DNA of 64,000 nt, taken from contig OX377203.1 of assembly GCA_947396885.1 (NCBI GenBank), positions 30,879,253 through 30,943,252 on the forward strand, in the 5' to 3' direction. Below, in pieces: positions 1 to 10,520 of this stretch. Numbering within the stretch: position 1 is the first letter of the stretch; the number at the start of each line of letters is the position of its first letter. This DNA comes from Heligmosomoides polygyrus polygyrus. Lineage: Eukaryota > Nematoda > Chromadorea > Rhabditida > Heligmosomidae. The notes beneath the pieces are model-generated. The model saw only the letters and a list, made by a program, of their open reading frames with translations. It did no database searches and was not told the origin of the DNA. A program made the position numbers and the translations under genes.

Positions 1-470
1 AAAAAGCTCCCGCAACGTGTAGTTCACTGTTAATGTAAATCCTGCTTACATGTAGCACGAAAGTTAGGATATGTGTGTTTTTTACAATTGCTCGTGTTGC
101 ACCGCTTGCAGGTGTAAAACTGGATGCAAACAAAGATTTTGCTATCAATCGAATGAAAATCGCGGAAATTCGGATGGGGCATGGACCAATCTCTTCTTTT
201 AAAACATAAAACGGCCGCCTTTCTTCTCTTCAAAACAAGCTTAAATTCATTGTTTTTTCTCAAAAATAAAATTTTTATAAAGTTTCAAACTACGTGTTCT
301 CTTATTGGGAAGAGCAAATTAAAATTTCAAAGAAAGATATACTAAAATTTTCCTTGAAGAAAAAATTATTCTAACATTTTTGGAGAGTCTCTAGTTTAAT
401 GTAGAAGAAGTTTATTTCGATTTGGAAGACTTCACCTTGATTTGAAAAGTCTTAGGTTAGCTTAGGAGAG
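1..470. other. Unassigned AT-rich sequence
   Basis: No recognisable gene or element. A short minus-strand open stretch (30-263) has several cysteines and basic residues but matches no family I know. It lies just upstream of a mariner relic and may hold that element's lost 5' terminal region, although no terminal inverted repeat could be picked out. Confidence 0.4.
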
Positions 471-494
471 TTCCAATTTGACGTGAAAGTGTCC

Positions 495-1440
495 AATTCG
501 AGGTGAAAATGGTATATCTGAATGGAAATGTGGACGCAACGCCGCCGCAGCTCGTAGCATCAGCGCTGCATTTGGGGAAGATTTCGCTAAGGAACGCGCA
601 ATTCGCCACTGATTGGAAAGATCTCGATCTGAAGATGAAGGTCTCGAAGGTGAACACCGAGGTAGGCCGCCATCACTCCTTAACGACGACCAACTCAAAG
701 CCACAGTGGAAGCGGATCCGCGCCAATCTGTGAGGGAGCTGGTACAGCATTTCGACGTCGACGGCAGCACTCTCAGCGGCCACTTAAAAGCGTTCGGAAA
801 AGGGAAGAAATTGGATGAATGGATTCCGCACGAACTGACCGCCGGGCAGATGCTTTAGCGCCACGACACCTGGGTTTCGTTAAGGCTGCGCAATTTAAGG
901 AAGCATTTTTGGGAAGGATTGTGATATGCGACAAAAAATGAATCCTTTATGACAATCGTCGTCGCTTTGCGCAATGGCTGGACAAGAATGAGAGTCTCAA
1001 GGAGATGCTGAAACCAAGTCTCCATCCAAAGAAGACCGCGTCACCGTATGGCGGACAATGACTGGTTCTTATAACAATTTCTTGAAGACTGGAGAGACTG
1101 TCACAGCGGAAAAAGTTGATTGAAAACAGCCGGCTTTGGTCAACTGAAGAGGCCAAATCCTGCTGCATGACAACGCGCTTCCGCACACCTCAAACATTGT
1201 TATTCAGAAACTGGATGAATTGGGACTCGAATCTCTGCCACATCCAGCACATTCACCAGATCTGTCTCCTACCGACTATCATTTTCAAGCATTTAGATCG
1301 CCATGTGAAGGACTAAAAATTCAGCAGACAAGATGATGTCGAAAATGACTTCTTATGTTTTATTAATTCTCGTAGTTCTGATTTTTACAAATATGGGATG
1401 TCTATTGTCGCTTTCGGAATAATGCATTATGTAATTGTAA
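495..1440 (+). pseudogene. Mariner transposase relic (1)
   Basis: This is a decayed Tc1/mariner-superfamily transposase, the nuclear DDE enzyme that cuts and pastes its own element at TA sites. The N-terminal helix-turn-helix region is readable at about 505-860, with pieces GRNAAAARSISAAFGEDFAK, ADPRQSVRELVQHF and LDEWIPHEL. Pieces of the catalytic domain follow in shifting frames: YDNRRRFAQWLD (about 945-985), HDNALPHTSNIVIQKLDELG (about 1165-1220) and SPDLSPTDYHF (about 1255-1285). The family normally encodes about 345 residues in one frame; here there is a stop near 615 and repeated frameshifts, so it is dead. It resembles the transposase at 2108-3127 but is a separate copy. No TIRs were identified. 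Confidence 0.85.
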
Positions 1441-1779
1441 TGGGGCGTATGAATAAAATATCGATGAATAAAATTGCTTCCAAGCAAAGTTATGATCTGT
1501 CAAAGTTTTCAGTCAAATCCGGCCATTTCATATGCAACGAGCTGATGGAAGCAACTGATGGCTAAATCCATCCTGAGCCTATCAGGAGTTTGCCAAACAT
1601 TGCGTAGTGTCACATTGCTCAACAAGATTACAGGGTGTCCACATAAAGTGTTACGGGCTACAAAAAGTTCCTTTACGGAAATTTTTTGCTTTTTGTGATC
1701 TGCTGTAGTGTCATTTGTTTTATCCATATCTTTTAGTCCACCTATGTTCAGTCTTGTTCACCGTTTCTAGGTAAACATG

Positions 1780-2034
1780 GCTTCGTTTGAGGATGGTTCA
1801 GCGGTAGTCGCCATGGTCAAATGCGGGTCGTCCGTTTCCTAAATTACAAAGATGCTCAAACTGCATCGGGTGCAAGTACATACACCGTGTCATCAAAGGT
1901 TTCGGAGAGACCGAAGGAATGGTAAAATCGTTCGAGAGGAAGACTATGACGAAGTGTTAGGCCTTCTGCCCTTCGAAAGGCCGTCAAAGACAAACTTCAC
2001 CGAATTCCTACAGGACGCATCAGGAAACTATTAG
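1780..2034 (+). pseudogene. N-terminal fragment of outer mariner transposase
   Basis: The reading starts at ATG 1777-1779 or nearby (MASFEDGSAVVAMVKCG) and runs into a helix-turn-helix resembling the bipartite DNA-binding domain of nematode Tc1/mariner transposases. Readable pieces are ITKMLKLHRVQV, then, after a frame change, IKRFRET and AVKDKLHRIPTGRIRKL at about 1980-2030. There is a stop near 1840 and at least one frameshift. The matching C-terminus lies beyond the inner mariner at about 3180-3375, with readable pieces PMDFATLSILEEKAC and LDSLNRVLKKAFEKFH. The fragment keeps no complete catalytic triad. Confidence 0.7.
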
Positions 2035-2084
2035 GTTGTAACGAAATAAATGGCACTGAACCACTGTAAATTTAAACAGTTAAT

Positions 2085-3178
2085 ATCTCAGCTTGTAGGC
2101 AAGTTTATTAATCGAAATAAAAAGCTTCTGATTCTACACGTCTTTGCCAACGTGACACAAGCTTTTTTATTCCAGTAGCATAAAAATCAGAAGTTCTGGA
2201 ATTGACGAAATCTTCGAAGGCACTTTCGGCATCCTGTTGGTATTTGAATATTTTCCCTACCAAGAAGTCGCCAAGATGCTTGAAGAAATGGTAGTCTGTT
2301 GGGGAGAGGTCGGGAGAAAACGGAGGATGTGGTAGAGTTTCAATGCTCAGCTCATTCAAGTTCTGCAACGTCATTCGTGCTACATGGTGGCGAGCATTGT
2401 CGTGCAGAAGGAGAACTCGCCTTCGGTTTATCAAGGTCGGCCGGATATCGTTCAACTTTTTCATCATTTCTTCAATTTAAATGCAGTACTTCTCTGCCGT
2501 GATGGATTCACCGGGAGGGAGGAAGCTGTGGTGAATAATTCCCAGCGAACACCACCATACTGTCACCATTACTTTCTTTTGGTGCAATTCCGGCTTCGCA
2601 AAAACCTTGGGGCTCTCATCGCTGTCCACCCACTGTGCCGATCGTCGCCTGTTGTCGTACATTATCCATTTCTCGTCACCGGTTACGATGCGATCAAGGA
2701 ATGGGTCCGTTTCGTTCCGTAGAAGCAGTGCGGACGAGATCTCATATCGTCGGTTTCTTTGCTCCTCAGACAGCTCGTGAGGCACCCATCTTTCCAGCTT
2801 TTTGGTCTTTCCAATTTCCTTCAGATGCCGGGCAGCTGTGTTGTGACTTACGCCAAGAACCTTCGCTATCTCCCTGGTACCTTTGTGTGGATCCTCCTCT
2901 ACCACATCTCTCAGCTTGTCCTCATCAACATCACTATGCCTCCCACGACCTTCATGTTCTTCCAAGCTCTCATCTCCATTCCGGAACTTCTGATACCAAC
3001 GATACGCCGTCCAAATTGTGGAACATCCTTAACCGAATGCTGCGTTGATCTTCTCGTCCGCCTCCTTAGCTGCAGTGCCCAGCTTGAATTCATGCAAGTA
3101 AATGCCTCGGATCACCCTTTTGTCCATCTGCAAAAAAGTCAATAAAACTCTAAAGTTTTCCCACTTTACTACTCGCCC
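2085..3178 (-). mobile_element. Inner mariner element, approximate ends
   Basis: A second mariner lies on the minus strand between the two halves of the outer mariner transposase. Its ends are inferred from where the outer coding sequence stops and resumes; no clean inverted repeats were found, so both limits are good only to a few tens of bases. It carries an almost complete transposase (2108-3127). Confidence 0.65.
2108..3127 (-). pseudogene. Mariner transposase, full length with two nonsense codons
   Basis: The frame runs from ATG at 3125-3127 to the stop at 2108, about 339 residues, which is normal family length. It holds the N-terminal HTH region (KLGTAAKEADEKINAAFG, then DPHKGTREIAKVLGVSHNTA), the WVPHEL linker, a first aspartate in IVTGDEKWIMYDN, a second in LLHDNARHHVA and the third in SPDLSPTDYHFF. 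That is the DD34D layout of mariner. The frame is kept throughout, but two stop codons interrupt it, TAA at 3029-3031 and one at 2477-2479. Apart from these it is the best preserved mariner coding region in the window, which suggests fairly recent death. Confidence 0.9.
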
Positions 3179-3505
3179 GATCCCAAGCCTATGGATTTCG
3201 CCACCTTGTCAATCCTGGAGGAAAAGCCTGCTCTTTCAGACACAGCTCACTGGATTCGCTTAACAGAGTTCTGAAGAAGGCATTTGAGAAATTTCACAAT
3301 AAATCATCGCGCGCATCCTCAAGGATTTCCGAAAGAGATTGGACGCTTGCACTGAAGACAACGGAGCTCATTTTAAATGTAATGTATAATATGTTACGTA
3401 GAATTTTCTTTTCTTTCGAGTGATTGTACAATTTTCCTATGTGAGCTGGTTTATGCAAAGTTGTATATAGCTTTCTGCGCAACACTTCATGTGGACCACC
3501 CTGTA

Positions 3506-4900
3506 CAGCGGAAGGCGAAACACCATCTACTCATTGTCAGATTAACAGCTCCACAGTTTCCAATTTCAAGCAGAAAGAGACTTCTTTTTTCCGGAAAGAG
3601 ATTTCTCAAAAGCAGTTTGTTTTTATGTTCGAAGGATCCAAAGCGAACACAACTTTCAGCACAATGGAAGTAGTACCTGGAAAAGTGAAAACCTTTTACA
3701 CGACGTTCCTTCTCCTGGAGAAAGTGAACATAGGTGACCATGCGTGGTATTCTGGAGAATCGTCCGAGGAGGGAGTGCCCCAGAACAAGATTTCAATCCA
3801 GCATGGTACAACGAGGAAAGTGGACATAAGAGTTTGGCTCACTAAGTGTTGGCTCTGATGGTGAGTCCTTTCTCTTCCTCCTGACGATGGACAGCAGAGT
3901 CCGCTCCTCTTCATGTTGTTGGCATTATGAAGAACACGGTGCCCGTTTAGAACCATACTTTACCCAGAAAATAATGATACCATGGTGAATACGAAATCAA
4001 AGTCACAGCAGAGAGCGCGATCAGACCTAAGCGAAGGTGATTTATCGCTGAATATGAAGAAGGCCTAATTCCTCACTTCCAAACATTTATGCAATCCTTT
4101 ACTGCTACGGAATGGCTATCGAGAAGGCGGGAGGCTTCCAAAGCCTCGGAAGTGACCTAACTGAGCAACGAAGTGTGGAGGGCCTTCACGAACCGGGCAA
4201 ATTCAGCCTTGCGTGAGGTCCACTGAAGGCTCCTACTCCAATGGATGCAGCAAAACGTTCGAAACAATAATGAAAATGGAAGATAGGCCTGTGCTACTCT
4301 AAGGAAGAGAATTTTGGCCTCTGGGTAGGGCATGCATGCAGATGTAGGACGCTGCTGAAATTAAACGCGGAACTCGGGTGCGAATGCGAACGCATCCAAA
4401 GCGAAGGTCCAAAGGGGCAGGGTAATGACCCAACTGATACGACAGCGCAGGGTAATGCACCAACTCGGCTGTATCCTACAGCACGACGATTGAGAACATC
4501 TTGAAATTAGCAAAGAATTAAGACGGCGAAGAGTTCGTATGACTTATAAAGGAATCAAGACGGTGAAGAGTCGTATGACTCGTAGAGCGAACAGGAGGAG
4601 CCGTAGAGCAACGATAGAAGATAATCATCAATAGTTTTGATAGGCATGAAGACGCCAATAATATGATGAAGCAGTGTACAGGAACAGCGAGCCTGGGCTA
4701 AACGGCTAAAAAAAGTTGAAGCATACGCATATGAGCATATGAGGAAGGTGTGCAATCATGCTGCGCACATAGATTTCCTTCTCAAAAACATTTCCCTGAT
4801 GATCAAAGCGCGGGATATCTGAGAATATGATTTCGACGCCCATCCATGCCGCTGTAAGGTCTCACCGACATTTGCACACAGCCCAAGTACAGCAACCGGG
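3506..4900. other. Unassigned sequence with short local duplications
   Basis: No convincing gene. Small tandem echoes occur: GCAGGGTAATG followed by CCAACT appears twice near 4418-4465, and a GAAGAGT..CGTATGACT phrase appears twice near 4528-4580. A minus-strand open stretch at 3696-3956 resembles nothing I recognise. Confidence 0.35.
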
Positions 4901-4904
4901 GCAG

Positions 4905-5260
4905 TTAATGTATACTTAAAGCTCTCACGTCTTCGAAGCGATATTCGTTGATTTCCATCTTGAATCTATCGACACTCTCCTTAATTTTCTTGGAGATGAC
5001 TTCGACCTTGTCCTTCAACTTCCTGTCCTGGTGGTTGTGTATACAGTGTACGCTCACATTCAGGTCGTTCGTGAATTTGGTGAAGTCTGAAAAACGTGCG
5101 TTTTAAAAACATCGTCCAGTAAACAGCTTCACAGACTCTACCAGCTCCATCAGTAACAAGTAGGATTCGTCCACTTGGTATATCAGAGCCCTCAGAACAG
5201 GAAGCAGTCGAAACATTAGGTCATTCAGTGAGTCCACGACGTAACGCCGCTCAGGAGTTC
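4905..5260 (-). CDS. Candidate 3' exons of an unrecognised host gene
   Basis: Two exon-like blocks lie on the minus strand. The first, 5260 down to about 5106, follows an acceptor CTAGCAG and reads TPERRYVVDSLNDLMFRLLP onward, rich in leucine and acidic residues. The second, 5086 down to the stop at 4905-4907, follows a nematode-type acceptor TTTTTCAG and reads TKFTNDLNVSVHCIHNHQ, then a lysine-rich helical stretch ending EYRFEDVRALSIH. A GTGAGA at 4923-4928 could instead be a donor. The two blocks join in phase only through an implausible 24-base intron, while the more natural donor GTGAAG gives 46 bases but breaks the frame, so this may be a pseudogene. No family recognised. Confidence 0.4.
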
Positions 5261-5354
5261 CTGCTAGTATACTTAAAGGATCTGCGTCTCTTCCCTTGTC
5301 AGCTCTCTATCAACCTGTCTCTCTGTCCGTCAAACCATCCAGCAAACTAGCACA

Positions 5355-5597
5355 ATGGGACGAAGCAAGAGCTTCACATTCCTCACATTCCTATCCTCGA
5401 AAGACCATCAACTATGTAGGTCCACACTGCGGGAAGGAGCTCTCGCAGGTCAGATGAAATTGAGTATGAAGGAAAGGAGAGAACTACAACGCCTCACATT
5501 GGGAGTGACAGTTCTCGGATTTTCAGCTCACCCATGTCTAACCAGGGAATGCCTTCAGCTTCCCATGGAACTTCGTACAGAGACCTACGTCATGTGA
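5355..5597 (+). repeat. Dispersed repeat, inverted partner near 7126-7172
   Basis: The stretch 5545-5591 (GGAATGCCTTCAGCTTCCCA onward) is the diverged reverse complement of 7126-7172, which abuts the RTE fragment. The open frame over this segment reads CLTRECLQLPMELRTETYVM, and the partner reads similarly (KECLQFPM). It is probably a piece of an old element. No function is visible. Confidence 0.4.
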
Positions 5598-5989
5598 AAG
5601 AGTTCGAGACGTTGTTTACAGATATGTGGACCCTTTCTCCCCGTCCCCAACTGCGAAGCACCAATTTCCCAAACTTTGTGCGCGGGGGTTATTTGGGGTG
5701 CCGGTAAGGAATCTCGCATCAGTTTTTGACTTGACTAACCTGGAAATGAGAAATTCTCACCTTTCCACTTTCAAAGAGCTGGATAAGCGTAAATGACATT
5801 TGTTGCTGCCATGGTTTTGCTCAAGAATGCGTTGGAATGTATTGGAAATGGGGATAAAGAGTCTCACTGACGATAAATCGCAAAATACAGAAGCACGACC
5901 ACCTGCGGGAATCGAACTCATGACCAACCTTCTGTGGTGGAACGAGAACACTACCAGTACACCGCCGCCGCAGCTGGCAATGCGGCTAA

Positions 5990-6202
5990 GGGCCTGTTCA
6001 TACTTCGCGACAAGAGCGACTTGTTGCCCATGCAAAATATGCATATCGATTAAAATCGAGCGCGCGCCGCCGAAAAGTGTTCATACTCGAGTGCCAGCGT
6101 TGTCGCTCCAGCCGCTCTTGTCGCTCTAGTCGCTGCTGTCGCCTGTTCATACTTCCGCACGCTGCGCTCTTGTCGCTGCTGTCGCGAAGTATGAACAGGC
6201 CC
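5990..6202. mobile_element. PIF/Harbinger-type MITE
   Basis: A 213-bp non-coding element with perfect 23-bp terminal inverted repeats (starting GGGCCTGTTCATACTTCGCG) is flanked by the direct repeat TAA at 5987-5989 and 6203-6205. A three-base TWA target duplication with GGG-starting ends is the signature of PIF/Harbinger transposons. The interior is built from repeats of the phrase CTSYTGTCGC and its variants (about 6085-6185). A Harbinger transposase relic lies at 43.8-46.4 kb, but I cannot show that it mobilised this copy. Confidence 0.8.
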
Positions 6203-6300
6203 TAAGTGCTGCGCTGAATACGCAACACTACCTCCACGCTGCATCAAGAGTGGATCTATGGGGACTAAAAGCAGATCGGAATAGATTTTTTTGCGTCGGG

Positions 6301-6642
6301 ATTGTGCGCTCTTCGAGCGCAGAATCAGGCTAGGGAAGGGACTCCAGGGTGGGTGCGATCCAAGCTGCTCGTGTGGAAACTGCTTTCGTCGCTCAGGGGG
6401 GAGTCCGCAGCTGGATTGTGCGCTCTTCGAGCGCAGAATCAGGCTAGGGAAGGGACTCCAGGGTGGGTGCTATCCAAGCTGCTCGTGTGGAAACTGCTTT
6501 CGTCGCTCAGGGGGGAGTCCGCAGCTGGATTCTGCGCTCTTCGAGCGCAGAATCAGGCTAGGGAAGGGACTCCAGGGTGGGTGCGATACAAGCTGTTCGT
6601 GTAGAAACTGCTTTCGTCACTCAGTAGGAAGTTGGCAGCCGG
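6301..6642 (+). repeat. 114-bp tandem repeat, three copies
   Basis: Three near-identical units begin at 6301, 6415 and 6529, an exact 114-base period. Each starts with a near-palindrome (TGCGCTCTTCGAGCGCA) and carries GGCTAGGGAAGGGACTCCAG and GCTGCTCGTGTGGAAACTGC. Because 114 is a multiple of three, several frames stay open and give repeated 38-residue peptides; I regard these as spurious. The array directly follows the tail of the SINE at 6615-6845, in the same relative order as the second locus at 15.75-16.19 kb. Confidence 0.9.
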
Positions 6643-6845
6643 GTTCTGCAGAAGCATACAGCTGGAAAAATGGATAGAAAACGCCTGAAAATTGTGTAGA
6701 CGTTAAAACCCCTGGACCTCATCCAGTCAGTTGAATGAAATGCAAAAACGCCAGCATGCATAGGAACCGAACCTCCGACCTCCATCGTCTGCACCCGCCA
6801 CTCCACCCACTGCGTTGCGATCCGTCTGGCAGCCGGGCCACCGGC
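6615..6845 (-). mobile_element. tRNA-derived SINE, minus strand
   Basis: Read on the minus strand, a tRNA-like head has an A-box-like GCAGTGGGTGGAGTG and a B box GGTTCGGTTCC (6763-6773). It is followed by a body with TGCATTTCATTCAACTGACT and GTTTTAACGTCTACAC. The same head and body occur at 15745-15915 on the plus strand. The head would act as an internal RNA polymerase III promoter. The body ends in the 114-bp array (6301-6642). Confidence 0.75.
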
Positions 6846-7159
6846 GGGCACACAAGAGACCGATACTCATCGACCGAATGCCAACGTGGGCGCTGACTCA
6901 GCTCACGTGTGCATTCGCGTCGAACAAGTGTTCCCCTACACCAATTGCGCTCTCATACGCCACGCGTCTATTCCGATCTGATTCTAGGGCTTTTAGCAAT
7001 TCCCCTGCATCAACGTACGTCTCACGCAGTCGGCAACACGATTTTGGCCGGCTAGAACTCGCTCATGAGATTCATTTAGCAAATTTCCCCTACACACACC
7101 TGATCAGCGTTTTGAGCTCTCACTTGTCATGGGTCTCTGCACAAAGTTACATGGGAAAC

Positions 7160-7880
7160 TGAAGGCATTCTTTGGGAAGAAACTGGTGTTCGAGTGCTGT
7201 CGTGGTAGTGGCGTGTAGGAGCTGGCGTCTTCTCGTCTCGATCAGTCCTATGACGTCGTACTTGATCTTTCTGGCTTGCATCATCAGGTCCTCGACGGAT
7301 GCTTCCGATGCGAGCGCGCTGGCGTTGTAAGTACAGGTCGTCATCTTATTCCTTCTCAATTTGCGCAGCCTGGATAAGTCTTGAGATTTCGGCAGCCTTT
7401 CCTTACTCGTCCTTCCCGTCGCTGCAGAAATGGCTCTTTCGGGGTGAGGGGAATGAGGCCCCTTAGTGCTGCTGTGTTTGACTGGAGTGCACACGGGTAG
7501 CTAGTCGGGCTCTGTCGTGCGGGCAAGAACTCCGGGCAGCCAGCCAGACTGCCCGAAGGGACGGGGCGAGACTTTTGAGGCGGCCTCGAATCGCCTTACG
7601 ATGTACCCCCAGTCTACCGAGTGCAAGCTTTTGGCCGGACCGACACAGTTACAACCCGCACAGTCACGGACACATCCACGCACATTGTGCACGAAGATGC
7701 CGCTCCCACGCACAAGGAATGCATCGATCCGACACAGCAGGAGCAAGGAGTCCATCTCCTGCATCCCACCTGCGTCTCTGGCCAGTACACGGTCGCATTT
7801 GGTTCGCTTTTCATTCCCCTATCCACCACCCGGGGGCGCGCCACGTGGCCCTGTGACAAGCGGCCGCAGAACAAGAGATC
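7160..7880 (-). pseudogene. 5' fragment of an RTE retrotransposon
   Basis: The minus-strand frame 7494-7147 enters the start of an apurinic/apyrimidinic (APE-like) endonuclease domain typical of nematode RTE elements: TCTYNASALASEASVEDLMM, then KIKYDVIGLIETRRR. It breaks off after about 30 residues of the domain and runs into unrelated sequence. The upstream part (to about 7880) contains no stable frame and probably represents the element's 5' untranslated region. There is no reverse transcriptase. Compare the longer relative at 62.4-64 kb (KYDVIAPQETKGR). Confidence 0.75.
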
Positions 7881-7930
7881 CCGAAGGCTCTCTATCTAGG
7901 GGGATCCGTGGCTGTCGTAGTTTTGGGTAG

Positions 7931-9300
7931 AAAGGGTTAGGGGCTAAGGTTATAACAACTGCCAATTTCCAGTTTACATTAGTCAACTGCAATGAAAAGC
8001 TGTGGTATGCAAATTCTGAGCAAGAGTAACAGTAGTTTGTAACCAGTCTAATCGACCTCTATTAAGAGCAACAGCAACCACTAGATACACTTCCACCAGT
8101 TCCGCCATATTTTTTTGTTCGGGTCCTCTTAATCGCAACAGCTAGGTACCGGATTAATTAAGTTTTATGAGTACCTTGAGCAGTTCTTTTCAGGTGACGT
8201 GGTAGGAGTTCAATGCCATCTCGCACATGGCTAAGACTATAGGAGAAAAATATGATTCCAACAAACGATGTTACGACACAGAGCAGAAACGAGAGTGAAG
8301 CCAGAAGCATGTTCTGGGAAGTTGGCTGCTTCCCCTAAACATTCAATCTCAAAGAAACACTGCTATGTAGTGGCAAGAAAACACAGGATTTCGAGAGACA
8401 ACTGGAGAAAATGGTTCTCCAATTCAAAGGATAGTTGAAGCGAAGAGTAGATATCATCTAACAGCATAGCGCTATCTATAATTTGTATTCGGTGATATTT
8501 TCAAATGCTACGCGTTCGAAAAGGACGAGAACAATATTCGAAACATCCAAGAATACCCACCTTTCTAACATATAACATTCTGCAGGCGAAGTGTAAAACT
8601 ACCAAGAAAATTAGTAGACCACCAAGCAAATTCCACGTGAGAAAAATCATAAAGGCGATCGGCTTAAAACGTGAAGTTTTTCAACTGAATAGAGCATGCC
8701 AGTGAAGTGGGTCCACGGGGTAGGTACGTATAACTGCGAATTGAAGGCTGAGTGTAGAAGTAAACTAACGTTTTCTAGTACACCGGCGGCAATATGTGAT
8801 TTCATATATTTCGATTTATCGAGTACCCTTCCAATTCTCTGAAAGAACGTAGATGTTTTTCGAAGCCTCTTGATGTTGAAGCAGATGGGGCTTCACACTT
8901 CTGATGACCAACTATCCCAAAGAATATGCTTGTAGTGCGAATCGCCTATTCTGTTCTTCATCTATTCTTGCATTCATTCAACATACATCTCTATCTCCAG
9001 CAGTTCTCGGCGATCTGTTGTGAATGTGTAAAATATTTATTGCACTATTTTGCGTCACCTAACGTTGCCATTCACTTTATTTAATTCTTATACAGCGCCC
9101 CTTCGGTAGTTACAGTCGGCAGCGGGAGACGTACTTAAGGGTTTTCGGAGAAAATAGTACCTGATACGGCACTTCAGTCCTGGCAGCAATATAAAATTCA
9201 CATACATAAAGCATCAGCGGGAGGATAGAGGACGCACATAAGAACATGATGGATGTTTCACAAAGCTGTGGGCTCGATCACTTCGCCCCTGGCTTAGGGA
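7931..9300. other. Mostly unassigned; candidate minus-strand exons
   Basis: No element is recognised here. Two minus-strand stretches have splice-like borders. One is 8236-8175. The other starts at 8838 after TTCTTTCAG and reads IGRVLDKSKYMKSHIAA before possible donors near 8784. The first is listed separately; the second is weaker because no donor gives a phase that leads into the next block. Confidence 0.3.
8175..8236 (-). CDS. Candidate 62-nt internal exon
   Basis: The acceptor context CTCCTATAG precedes position 8236 and the donor GTACTC follows 8175 on the minus strand. One frame is open (LSHVRDGIELLPRHLKRTAQ). It leaves one base of carry-over, which is the phase needed by the block starting at 5260, so the two would join in frame across a 2.9-kb intron containing the MITE, the SINE and the tandem repeat. 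The function is unknown and the call rests only on splice signals and phase. Confidence 0.35.
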
Positions 9301-9959
9301 TACCGTTCTGGAGTCAGATTCATCAACCGCTTGCCGCCCTCTAACGGTGAAAAAACCTCCAAACCTGCTGCTGGTGAATTGTATGTCAGGGGGTGTCGTG
9401 CTCCAGGCTGGCCGACACCGGCATCGGTGAACGGTGGACCAGACACGAGGCCACGTTTGTGACAGAGGGACTTACAGCACGCCTATGCTCACCCTGCCAG
9501 CCAACCTACGTTGGATCCTGCTGCCCCCCTCCCCCCGCGGAACCGTGGAACGGAGCTACGATGTTGTTTATCACCCTGGCCCCTTACATCCCTGCGTCAC
9601 CTCTCCGCACGTCTCTGCGCCTTTCCCTTTTGTTCATAGTACTGCGGCTAATAAAGATATTGGTTTCAACCCGCCTTCTCCTATTTTCCGCAGAGACGGA
9701 TAACCACAGATTTAATACGCTAAACACACATTACTACTTCCGAGCGGTACATGCCTACGAATCACGCAACCAACCTTTCTACTTCACTAGGAGAATCTCC
9801 ACAGCAACCTGCTAGGATTGGACGAAGTCCTGCATGGGCCGTGGATCCACTGCACCTGCGGTTACCTCGACCCTGCGTCCATGCCAGGGAAGTTCCTCAT
9901 CCTCATCGTTGCTGCGCTTTCTCCTCGTCACTGTGTAATCAACTCGCTCCGGAGAGTCG

Positions 9960-10190
9960 ACGTCGTCCAGCGGATGGTGAGGTGAAGACGGCGGACGACA
10001 CGACCGTCCAGGGCGACGGCAGACAGAAGACTAAAGGCCGCCACAGACTTCTGCGGCGCCGCTCAGCGGCTTGACTCATCATCAGTGGAAGCGGTGACGG
10101 CGAGGTACTGTACTGTTTCTAGTCGGGACCGACTGGTGCTTAACAATAACGCGCCCCGATGACGATCGCGCGCCCGCATCGACCGTCTCC
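9960..10190 (+). repeat. Dispersed repeat shared with 39.24-39.45 kb
   Basis: The segment containing GCGGCTTGACTCATC, TCTAGTCGGGACCGA, CAATAACGCGCCCCGATGA and GATCGCGCGCCCGCATCGAC has a clear counterpart at about 39290-39440 in the same orientation (TCTAGTCGGGACCAA, CAACGCGCCCCAATGAGGAT). No coding potential is supported. It is probably part of a larger dispersed element. Confidence 0.7.
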
Positions 10191-10269
10191 GCTCTGGATC
10201 CCGCCGCGAAAGGGCAGAGCGCAGAGCGCAGACAGACAGACGCTGGAGCGGTGCCGCCGGGTGGAATAA

Positions 10270-10520
10270 TTCAAGTCATTTCCGCCAGCGACGCCGCTGG
10301 CGGCGCCGCTGGAGGCGAGCTCTGCGTCTCTGCCCTATGGTTAAGCATAGGGCAGCGGCGACCCCGCAAAAGTCTGCGGGGGCCTGCCCCCCCCCCCCCA
10401 GAGGTCTGCGGGAAAGCCGCTCGCCGCTATGGTTAAGGATAGTTCAGGGACGCCGCCGGCGGCGAGCTCTGCGTCTCTGCCCTATGGTTAAGCATAGGGC
10501 CCCGGCGCTGCCGCAGAATT
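10270..10520 (+). repeat. GC-rich palindromic repeat, two units
   Basis: A unit containing GCGAGCTCTGCGTCTCTGCC and the hairpin GCCCTATGG-TTAAG-CATAGGGC occurs at about 10315-10365 and again at about 10460-10505. A third, partial form (CGCCGCTATGGTTAAGGATA) lies between them. The sequence also contains GCCAGCGACGCCGCTGGC palindromes and a C13 tract near 10388. The repeats could form strong hairpins. Confidence 0.6.

Larger units (their letters stand above)
1631..3503 (+). mobile_element. Outer mariner element, interrupted by an inner mariner
   Basis: The left end begins CAGGGTGTCCACATAAAGTG just after TA (1629-1630). The right end, read on the minus strand, begins CAGGGTGGTCCACATGAAGT and is followed on the plus strand by TA (3504-3505). 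These matching TIRs and flanking TA dinucleotides define the element. It holds the N-terminus of its own plus-strand transposase (about 1780-2034) and the C-terminus (about 3180-3375). The catalytic middle is missing and an unrelated minus-strand mariner occupies the gap. The outer copy is therefore a deletion derivative or lost its centre around the insertion. Confidence 0.85.

Noticed and set aside
6291..6677. Long open frames encoding a 38-residue repeat protein
   Set aside because: Two different frames are open over the same DNA because the tandem period is a multiple of three; there is no start context, and the inverted copies at 15.9 kb do not keep the peptide.
7517..7930. A plus-strand gene of about 137 codons
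   Set aside because: Several overlapping frames are open on both strands in GC-rich DNA that appears to be the leader of the minus-strand RTE fragment.
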